From: an uncultured beta proteobacterium | Lineage (GTDB): Bacteria; Pseudomonadota; Gammaproteobacteria; Burkholderiales; Rhodocyclaceae | Direction: 5' to 3' | DNA: 6,232 nt | NCBI GenBank assembly: GCA_903932755.1 | Contig: CAIZHL010000131.1 | Location: forward strand, 1 to 6,232 | Part shown: positions 1 through 5,019 of the stretch, one piece after another | Layout: every line of letters starts with the position of its first letter | Position numbering within the stretch: position 1 is the stretch's first letter | The notes under the pieces: model-generated | What the model was told of the DNA's origin: nothing | What the model saw: only the letters and a program-made list of their open reading frames with translations | The model's database searches: none | Position numbers and translations under genes: made by a program

Positions 1-704
1 AGCAGGGTGTTCATGCCGAGCTTTTCCATGTCCGAGCGATCGAGGATGTCGACGCTGAGGCCGTGCGATTTTGAAATCTGCATGGCCTGGTCGGCGAGAT
101 AGCCCGGTGTGCAGATGTTGCCGGGCAGGTTGCCGAGATCCTTCGCGAGTTCCATTCCTGCGGCTATCGCCAATCCTTCAGCGAGCGCAGTTTCAGCACC
201 GGATAATTCGTTGCGGCGGGTAACGCAGAACGTCAGCTTTCGCAGCGGTCGCCGCACTTCCTCCTTCTTTGATTTGAGGCGATCAAATCGGTACAGCGTC
301 TCCTGGACCACGAGTGCGGCCTGCCGAATCTTCCAGGCGACGTCCCGCTTCCTGACATTCAGTTCCGTGAGATAGACCGTGCCGTCAAAGCCGCCGGTTT
401 CATTGAGTTGTCGAACTGCCGTGGTCAATGCGGCGCGGTATTCCTTTTCGCGGAACTCCCTTTCCTTGCCCAGTCCGACCAGCAGGACTCGGTCGGCTTC
501 AACTCCCGGCACATTGTGCAGCAACAAGCAGGTGCCGGACTTGCCCTCCATGTCGCCGCGGCGCAGGATGTCGCTCAGAAACTGCTTGGCTGCATTGTCG
601 ACAACTTCCGTCGCCGCTGACAGCTTTCTCGGTTCAAAAACGCCCACGACGACACACGCGCTGCGTTGCTTTTCCGGGCTTCCGCTTTTTATGCTAAATT
701 CCAA
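1..704 (-). CDS. pepA: Leucyl aminopeptidase PepA (5' part, runs off the left edge)
   Basis: Cytosolic M17-family leucine aminopeptidase, a two-metal enzyme that removes N-terminal residues from peptides; the E. coli homologue also binds DNA. 234 of about 500 residues are visible. The protein opens MEFSIKSGSPEKQRSACVVV, the usual PepA N-terminus. Residues 1 to about 165 form the macro-like N-terminal domain, with the LLVGLG segment at 74-79. The conserved junction NLPGNICTP lies at 192-200. The metal ligands and catalytic residues lie beyond the window, so activity cannot be judged. The start is TTG at 702-704: no ATG or GTG gives the family N-terminus, and AAGGAG sits 6 nt upstream. The gene is divergent from lptFG, the same arrangement as pepA and lptFG in E. 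coli. Identification is secure. Confidence 0.96.
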   Translation of the reverse strand, partial: MEFSIKSGSPEKQRSACVVVGVFEPRKLSAATEVVDNAAKQFLSDILRRGDMEGKSGTCLLLHNVPGVEADRVLLVGLGKEREFREKEYRAALTTAVRQLNETGGFDGTVYLTELNVRKRDVAWKIRQAALVVQETLYRFDRLKSKKEEVRRPLRKLTFCVTRRNELSGAETALAEGLAIAAGMELAKDLGNLPGNICTPGYLADQAMQISKSHGLSVDILDRSDMEKLGMNTL

Positions 705-716
705 AATAGTCTCCTT
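702..716 (-). promoter_or_regulatory. Shine-Dalgarno and TTG start of pepA
   Basis: On the minus strand GAAGGAG is followed by a 6-nt spacer (705-710) and TTG (702-704). The strong ribosome binding site fixes this uncommon start, since the codons after it match the PepA N-terminus from its first residue. Confidence 0.8.
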
Positions 717-776
717 CGGGGCGGCAGGAAATCATAGAAATTGTACTTTTTCGGGAGGTTTTTCGTTTCTTCCCCG

Positions 777-806
777 ATTATTCCCCAAGTTTTCACTAAA
801 AGTCAA
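777..806 (-). promoter_or_regulatory. Probable sigma-70 promoter of pepA
   Basis: Reading the minus strand, the -35 box is TTGACT (801-806, 5 of 6 consensus bases), the spacer is 18 nt (783-800) and the -10 box is AATAAT (777-782, 5 of 6). Transcription would start near 770, leaving a leader of about 65 nt. The rest of 705-826 is the pepA leader plus the upstream region of lptF. The best plus-strand candidate for lptF is TTGCTT (666-671), 18 nt, TATGCT (690-695), inside the pepA start region; it is weak and is not listed separately. Confidence 0.6.
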
Positions 807-826
807 AGCAGGCAATCCGCCAAACG

Positions 827-1909
827 ATGATTTTCCAGCGCGCTGCAATCCGGGAGTTCACCCATACGGCGGCAGGGGTCTTTGTCGCGCTCTTCGCGAT
901 TTTGATGACTACCCAGCTTATTCGTTTGCTCGGCGATGCGGCGGGGGGGAAACTTGCGTCCGAAGCCGTGGTTGCCCTTCTCGGATTTCGCGCCATCGGC
1001 TATCTGCCGGTCTTGTTGTCCCTGACGCTTTTCGTCGCAGTCCTGATGACCTTGTCGCGCTGGTATCGAGATTCGGAAATGGTGGTCTGGCTGGCGTCCG
1101 GAATGCCCCTGACCGCTTGGGTGCGGCCGGTATTGACCTTCGTCGGCCCACCGGTGGTCGTGGTAGCTGCGCTTTCGCTGTTCTTGACGCCCTGGGCTGC
1201 ACAGAAGAGCGAGACTTACCGGCAAACAATGGATCAGCGCGACGACGTTGCGCGCGTGGCGCCTGGGGCATTCAATGAGTCAAAGGCCGCCGACCGCGTG
1301 TTTTTCGTCGAGAGCATGGCCAACGAAGACGGGAAGGTAAAAAACGTCTTCATCAGTTCCATTCAGCAGGGCCGACTGGGGGTGATGGCGACCGCGCACG
1401 GTTTCACTGAAACCACGCCCAATGGAGACCGATTCCTCGTCCTTGATCGCGGTCGGCGCTATGAAGGCACTGCCGGCACGGCCGAGTATCGGGTCATGGA
1501 ATTTGACCGTTACGCCATTCGTATCGAGACCAAGGAGGCGCGCGGATTCGTCGATTCGCCGCGCAGCAGGCCGGTGTGGGAACTCCTCCGCGATCCGAAA
1601 CCCGTGCATATGGCGGAACTTTTATGGCGGCTCGGAATTCCGCTGGCAGCCCTCAATCTGGCGATACTTGCGATTCCATTGTCTTTCGTCAATCCACGTG
1701 CGGGACGGGCGAATAATTTCCTGTTCGCGTTGCTTGCGTACATGATCTACAGCAACTTGCTCAGCGTCAGCCAGGCTTGGGTAGCCCAGGGACGACTGGC
1801 GTTCGAAATCGGCGTTTGGGCCGTGCATGTAGGCATGTTCCTGCTATTGGTCATTCTCTTTTATCGCCGGCAGAACCCCCTTGCGTGGGGGAAACTCAGA
1901 TGGCGCTGA
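827..1909 (+). CDS. lptF: LPS export ABC transporter permease LptF
   Basis: Inner-membrane subunit of the LptB2FG complex, which extracts lipopolysaccharide from the inner membrane and passes it to LptC and the periplasmic bridge. 360 residues, normal for the family. Three N-terminal membrane segments (about 14-34, 52-76, 101-121) are followed by a periplasmic beta-jellyroll domain (about 122-265) and three C-terminal membrane segments (about 268-288, 298-318, 329-347), the LptF/LptG fold. Recognisable stretches are MIFQRA at the start, the AAGGK loop (38-42), and RDSEMVVWLASGM (81-93), which is the coupling-helix region facing LptB. The ATG at 827 is preferred because MIFQR is the family start, although no good Shine-Dalgarno sequence precedes it. 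The last codons overlap lptG. The ATPase gene lptB is not in this window and is usually encoded elsewhere. Confidence 0.97.
   Translation: MIFQRAAIREFTHTAAGVFVALFAILMTTQLIRLLGDAAGGKLASEAVVALLGFRAIGYLPVLLSLTLFVAVLMTLSRWYRDSEMVVWLASGMPLTAWVRPVLTFVGPPVVVVAALSLFLTPWAAQKSETYRQTMDQRDDVARVAPGAFNESKAADRVFFVESMANEDGKVKNVFISSIQQGRLGVMATAHGFTETTPNGDRFLVLDRGRRYEGTAGTAEYRVMEFDRYAIRIETKEARGFVDSPRSRPVWELLRDPKPVHMAELLWRLGIPLAALNLAILAIPLSFVNPRAGRANNFLFALLAYMIYSNLLSVSQAWVAQGRLAFEIGVWAVHVGMFLLLVILFYRRQNPLAWGKLRWR
1887..1893 (+). promoter_or_regulatory. Ribosome binding site of lptG
   Basis: GGGGGAA, 6 nt before the ATG at 1900, lies inside the end of lptF. It selects this start over an in-frame upstream ATG at 1777, which would add 41 non-homologous residues and overlap lptF deeply. 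Confidence 0.7.
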
Positions 1910-2979
1910 AGCTTTACGAGCGCCATCTGGCGCGCGAAATATATGCATCAACCGGGCTGGTGCTTCTGGCCTTCCTGATGCTTTTCGCTTTTTTTGATCT
2001 TATCCACCAGCTTGAGAGCGTTGGTCGGGGAGGCTATCAAATTCAGCATGCGCTTGGTTACGTGATATTGACTCTGCCCGGGCGTTTGTATGAGTTGTTC
2101 CCGATTTGCGTACTGATCGGAACCCTGTATGCGCTGACCGTACTGGCTCGCCACTCCGAGATTACGGTGTTGCGTGCTGCCGGCTTGTCTACACGGGACC
2201 TGTTGATTACCTTGGGCAAGATCGGGCTGGTGTTTGCCGTGCTGACCCTGTTGATTGGAGAGTTTTTGGCCCCCCCCTCCGAGCGTGCGGCGCAGCAACT
2301 AAGGTTGAAGGCCATGGGCAAACTGGTAGCGCAGGAGTTTCGGTCGGGTTTGTGGGTCAGAGACGAGCGTTCATTCGTAAATGTTCGCGAAGTGCGTCCC
2401 GATGCCTCGCTGCGGAATGTTCGCGTGTTCGAATTTGATGACAGGTTCCAGTTGCGGTCTATCAGCCAGGCTGAACGCGGCCGTTATATCGGCGCCGGAA
2501 CATGGACGCTCGACGGTGTTGTCCGCACCGTGTTTTCGGGCGATGCGGCACATGTGGAAAAGTATTCCGAAATGACCTGGAAATCGGCCCTAAATCCGGA
2601 TCTGCTGGCGGTGCTTCTGGTGGTGCCGGAACGCATGTCGCTGGTGAACTTGTATATATACATTCGTCACTTGAGCGGTAACCAGCAGAAGACGGATCGC
2701 TACGACATCGCAATGTGGAAGAAGCTGATTTATCCGTTGGCAGCGCTGGTAATGATGGCTCTGGCACTGCCGTTTGCCTACATGCAGGATCGCATGGGCG
2801 CGGTAAGCATTCGAGTTTTCGCCGGGATTATGCTCGGCATCGGCTTTCACATGCTGAACGGGTTGTTTTCCAGTCTCGGCGTAATCAACAGCTGGCCGCC
2901 ATTCTTTTCCGCAATAACCCCAAGCGTGCTGTTCCTGATGGCAGCAGCCAGCATGCTATGGTGGGTTGAGCGACGCTGA
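1900..2979 (+). CDS. lptG: LPS export ABC transporter permease LptG
   Basis: Partner of LptF in the LptB2FG lipopolysaccharide extractor of the inner membrane. 359 residues, normal length. Membrane segments lie at about 16-36, 53-80 and 100-124, then a periplasmic jellyroll (about 125-270), then membrane segments at about 272-295, 303-323 and 336-355. The N-terminus MALKLYERHLAREIY, the LPGRLYELFPI segment (59-69) and the coupling region HSEITVLRAAGLS (85-97) are LptG hallmarks. The C-terminal half carries the typical KLIYPLAALVMMALALPFAY stretch (275-294). The ATG overlaps the lptF end by 10 bp (1900-1909), so translation is probably coupled. A run of eight C (2270-2277) encodes A-P-P in LAPPSE, and the frame stays intact. 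The gene ends 27 bp from the convergent RDD gene, with no convincing hairpin terminator between them. Confidence 0.97.
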   Translation: MALKLYERHLAREIYASTGLVLLAFLMLFAFFDLIHQLESVGRGGYQIQHALGYVILTLPGRLYELFPICVLIGTLYALTVLARHSEITVLRAAGLSTRDLLITLGKIGLVFAVLTLLIGEFLAPPSERAAQQLRLKAMGKLVAQEFRSGLWVRDERSFVNVREVRPDASLRNVRVFEFDDRFQLRSISQAERGRYIGAGTWTLDGVVRTVFSGDAAHVEKYSEMTWKSALNPDLLAVLLVVPERMSLVNLYIYIRHLSGNQQKTDRYDIAMWKKLIYPLAALVMMALALPFAYMQDRMGAVSIRVFAGIMLGIGFHMLNGLFSSLGVINSWPPFFSAITPSVLFLMAAASMLWWVERR

Positions 2980-3006
2980 TGCAGGGGCTCCGCACTGGGG
3001 GAACGT

Positions 3007-3447
3007 TCAGTCGCGCTTGAACACGAGGCGGGTTCCCGCCAATCGGTCATGAAGGAACTGACGATCGCGATCGAAAATCGCCCAGAACAATCCCGCACCC
3101 AGATAGACCAGGCAGGGCCAGGCAAGAACATAGCGAAGTGCCAACTGCGTTAGCGATGGTTGGGTGCCGCTCGGGGTTAGCAGCTGGATCTTCCAGGTCT
3201 GCATGGCCAGAGTTTGTCCGCCATGGTGCCAATACCAGACAAAGTAGGCGCCGAGCACAATAAAAATGTGAGTCAACAACACCCAGCCCGGCAATGCAAT
3301 GTTGAATGACATCCCCAGCGCCAGATGCGGCAGCATAAAGCAGACCGAGAGCACGCCAAGCAACAGCAGGCTTTCATAAGCCATGCTGGCGATGCGGCGA
3401 CGTAGACCGGCCAACTCGAAACCGGGGGGAGTTGCTGGGGCAGGCAT
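3007..3447 (-). CDS. RDD family membrane protein
   Basis: 146-residue integral membrane protein with an RDD domain, a family of mostly unknown function; some members have been linked to ion or solute transport. After a short soluble N-terminus comes GLRRRIASMAYE (14-25), the Arg-rich start of the first membrane segment (about 24-44). Further membrane segments are at about 53-73 and 103-124. Family signatures are GGQTLAMQTWKIQL (76-89) and the C-terminal FDRDRQFLHDRLAGTRLV (125-142). The acidic partner of the first Arg motif is replaced here (MAYE), as I recall for related betaproteobacterial proteins. The start has no visible Shine-Dalgarno sequence but lies only 9 nt after the DUF3106 stop, so it is probably translated by coupling as the last gene of the minus-strand cluster. 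Its role in the cluster is unknown. Confidence 0.88.
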   Translation of the reverse strand: MPAPATPPGFELAGLRRRIASMAYESLLLLGVLSVCFMLPHLALGMSFNIALPGWVLLTHIFIVLGAYFVWYWHHGGQTLAMQTWKIQLLTPSGTQPSLTQLALRYVLAWPCLVYLGAGLFWAIFDRDRQFLHDRLAGTRLVFKRD

Positions 3448-3456
3448 GGCTGCGGG

Positions 3457-3987
3457 CTAGCGGTTAGCGGACTGGTCCGGGCTGGTTACTGGAGAAGGTG
3501 CGTTGGGCCCGGGCGGTTTGGCTGGAAGTACGGACTTTGGAGGAGCAGGGCGCGGGGTTGGACTCCGGCTCGCCTCGGCCTTGAAGCGGTTTTTCTCACT
3601 TTCCGGAAGTTCCTTGTATTCCTCCCATTTCTGCTTTACGGCTTCCTTTTTCTCTGGAGGGGCCTTTTGCAGTGATTGGTACTGCTCTCTTGCGCGCTTG
3701 CGCTCATCCGGTGATAACTTGGCCCAGTCGGTCATCCGTCGTTGCATGCGGGCTTGCTCGTCGGGGCTCAGGGACGGATAACGCTGGGCAATGCCCAACC
3801 ACTTCTTGCGACGGAACCCGTCCATCGTGTTCCACTCTCCAGCCAAGGGAGCGAGGATGCGCTTCTGATCCGTACTCAGCTCAGCCCAAGACGGCTGAGG
3901 CAGTGGAGGGGTGACGACAGCTTGGCTTAGCGTGGAGACCAGCCAAAGCGCTACTGCGAGGATGAGTCGGAAGCGCGCTCGAGCCAT
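3457..3987 (-). CDS. Exported DUF3106 protein with 18-residue helical repeats
   Basis: 176-residue protein of unknown function matching DUF3106. Residues 1-23 form a signal peptide (basic MARARFR, hydrophobic core, likely cleavage after SQA), so the mature protein should be periplasmic. Residues 37-144 divide into six consecutive blocks of exactly 18 residues starting at 37, 55, 73, 91, 109 and 127. The clearest block starts are LSTDQKR, LSPDEQA, LSPDERK and LPESEKN. A hydrophobic or aromatic residue recurs 15 positions into the first five blocks (W52, Y70, W88, L106, Y124). The region is highly charged and should be alpha-helical. The tail (about 145-176) is rich in proline and serine and probably disordered. 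The start is supported by GAGG (3997-4000) upstream and by the signal peptide. It overlaps the upstream DUF3619 gene by 37 bp. A periplasmic sensing role is inference only. Confidence 0.88.
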   Translation of the reverse strand: MARARFRLILAVALWLVSTLSQAVVTPPLPQPSWAELSTDQKRILAPLAGEWNTMDGFRRKKWLGIAQRYPSLSPDEQARMQRRMTDWAKLSPDERKRAREQYQSLQKAPPEKKEAVKQKWEEYKELPESEKNRFKAEASRSPTPRPAPPKSVLPAKPPGPNAPSPVTSPDQSANR

Positions 3988-4337
3988 GCCTGGAAACCTC
4001 GATCAAGGTATGCGGACGGGGGCAACTCGTCGACGAGGAGAGCGCTGTCGATATCCTCATATTCCTGGGCTTGCTCAAAAGCACTCCAGTAGTAGGTACC
4101 TGTGGCCCCGATGATCAAAGCTATTACGGCAACCAGACTGCGCGCGTTGGACAGCACTGAAAACTCAATCACCTGCCCGATTCCGGCGATACGCAGTCCT
4201 GCAACCGAAACTTTTTGGCAATTCAATGCGCCTTGGCGGGCATCATGGAGGCGGCAAGTCACTGCTCGATCAAGGTCATCGACACCCTGATTGAGAATTT
4301 GCCTTGCCTTGTAGCCGAATTCACTGTCTTCGTTCAT
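3951..4337 (-). CDS. DUF3619 single-pass membrane protein (possible anti-sigma partner)
   Basis: 128-residue protein matching DUF3619, of unknown function. An N-terminal soluble part (1 to about 65, starting MNEDSEFGYKARQIL) is followed by one membrane segment (about 67-83) and an acidic C-terminal part containing EDIDSALLVDELPPSAYLDR (94-113), the most conserved-looking stretch. Position directly after a sigma factor gene, together with an N-terminal domain, one membrane segment and a C-terminal domain, resembles membrane anti-sigma factors such as RseA. No zinc anti-sigma HxxxCxxC motif is present, so this role is inference. The ATG (4335-4337) overlaps the original sigma stop as ATGA. The frame is open further upstream, with alternative ATGs at 4412 and 4421, but the added residues are antisense-frame sigma sequence and not family-like. 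The 3' end overlaps DUF3106 by 37 bp. Confidence 0.85.
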   Translation of the reverse strand: MNEDSEFGYKARQILNQGVDDLDRAVTCRLHDARQGALNCQKVSVAGLRIAGIGQVIEFSVLSNARSLVAVIALIIGATGTYYWSAFEQAQEYEDIDSALLVDELPPSAYLDRGFQAWLERASDSSSQ

Positions 4338-4897
4338 AGCTTTATGCCTTTTGCCCCGAGTGCTGCAGCCAGAGTGTGGGTAGCACGCGAACAATGCGTC
4401 TTCACGCTTCATTCCGAACAACCCATTGCCGTCGCCGTTTCGGCAATATCCATATCCTCCCAGTAACGCATCAGGAAGGCTTCTCGTTGACGCGGCGGCA
4501 GCTTCTGGATTTCTTTTTCAATAATTCCAAGGAGTTGCGAGCGCTCAAGTTGCCGGTGCGGAGTTGTCAAGCCAATAGACTCGTACTCTGCCGCAATAGT
4601 TTCCAGAGGATCGATATCCTCATCATCATTTGGTGAAAGCGACGAAAGCAGCGTCGTCCATAGGGATCGAACCTTGGACCGCCGGTAGCTGTCACGAATG
4701 GCGTTCTGCAGTATGCGCTGAAATAACATTGGCCACTCGATGATTGGCCGGTCACCGTATTTTTCGGCGAGCCGCATCATGGCATCCTGAACGATGTCCA
4801 AAGCGGTTTCTTCGTTTCGAATGGCAAACATGGCTTGTTTGAAAGCCCGGCGTTCCACGCTGGCAAGGAAATTGGAAAGTTCGACTCGAGTACCCAG
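4334..4897 (-). pseudogene. ECF-like RNA polymerase sigma factor interrupted by an in-frame TGA
   Basis: Sigma-70 family factor of ECF size. Counting from CTG at 4895-4897, region 2 spans about residues 10-75 (FLASVERRAFKQA, DIVQDAMMRLAEKYGD) and region 4 about 120-187 (IQKLPPRQREAFLMRYWEDM, then AETATAMGCSE). The frame stops at TGA 4409-4411 (codon 163), where the family has Gly in SEGSVKTH. Without that stop it continues SVKTHCSRATHTLA and ends at TGA 4334-4336, giving 187 residues and an ATGA overlap with DUF3619. The visible product (162 residues, 4409-4897) lacks the recognition helix of region 4.2 and should not read a -35 element. Start: the frame opens after a stop at 4928. CTG 4895-4897 gives MGTRVELSNFLASVERR, matching homologues in length, and has AGGAG 6 nt upstream. 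The alternatives, GTG at 4883-4885 or 4856-4858, lack a well-placed Shine-Dalgarno sequence. It heads the minus-strand cluster. Confidence 0.85.
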
Positions 4898-4903
4898 GGA
4901 AGG

Positions 4904-4908
4904 CTCCT
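4904..4908 (-). promoter_or_regulatory. Shine-Dalgarno of the sigma factor gene
   Basis: AGGAG on the minus strand, 6 nt from CTG 4895-4897. Its spacing to the next possible start, GTG 4883-4885, would be 18 nt, so it supports the CTG start. I could not find a convincing promoter for this gene in 4898-5019. An isolated TATAGT on the minus strand (about 4943-4948) lacks a -35 partner. Confidence 0.55.
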
Positions 4909-4961
4909 GCCGGTTTTCAGCAGTTTCTCATAAATAAAAACAGACTATAAATCTTGACCAT

Positions 4962-4990
4962 TTGCGGCCGAGTCAGTAAGGTTATATGTT
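4962..4990 (+). promoter_or_regulatory. Candidate ilvB promoter
   Basis: TTGCGG (4962-4967), 17-nt spacer, TATGTT (4985-4990) would start transcription near 4997, about 22 nt before ilvB. A better -35 box, TTGACC (4954-4959), lies nearby, but at 17 nt it faces only TAAGGT (4977-4982). Either combination is possible; neither is strong. The 122-bp gap is too short for a classical leader-peptide attenuator, and none is visible. Confidence 0.3.
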
Positions 4991-5008
4991 TCACTCGAAA
5001 AGTGTAAC
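4988..5008 (+). repeat. Small inverted repeat before ilvB
   Basis: Arms GTTTCACT (4988-4995) and AGTGTAAC (5001-5008) are complementary except for one T-T mismatch, separated by 5 nt. It lies between the candidate -10 box and the ribosome binding site of ilvB, so it could be an operator half-site pair or a 5'-UTR hairpin. Its significance is unproven. Confidence 0.4.
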
Positions 5009-5019
5009 AGGTGCAATCA

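Noticed and set aside
379..1278. 299-codon plus-strand open frame across the pepA start, the gap and the first part of lptF
   Set aside because: It crosses two secure genes in the wrong strand or frame and its translation is low-complexity, rich in Arg/Ser/Pro; a shadow frame.
1777..1899. Upstream ATG extension of lptG
   Set aside because: The 41 added residues are out-of-frame lptF sequence. ATG 1900 has a good ribosome binding site and the family N-terminus.
2969..3017. Bidirectional terminator between lptG and the RDD gene
   Set aside because: AGCGACGCTGA and TCAGTCGCGCT pair only 4+4 with three central mismatches, the loop is long, and no T-run follows on either strand.
4409..4411. Recoded TGA (selenocysteine, or an alternative code with TGA as Gly or Trp)
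   Set aside because: lptF, lptG, DUF3619 and RDD all end properly at TGA, so TGA is a stop in this genome. The position is a glycine in a DNA-binding helix-turn-helix, not a redox site, and I see no convincing SECIS-like hairpin.
4934..4982. Other promoter-like boxes before ilvB (TATAAA at 4946-4951; TTGACC with TAAGGT)
   Set aside because: TATAAA has no -35 partner at 16-18 nt, and TAAGGT matches the -10 consensus at only 3 of 6 positions. Kept only as alternatives in the promoter entry.
4898..5019. Leader peptide or attenuator, or T-box-like element, for ilvB
   Set aside because: The gap is only 122 bp, with no short frame rich in Ile/Val/Leu codons and no terminator hairpin with a T-run.
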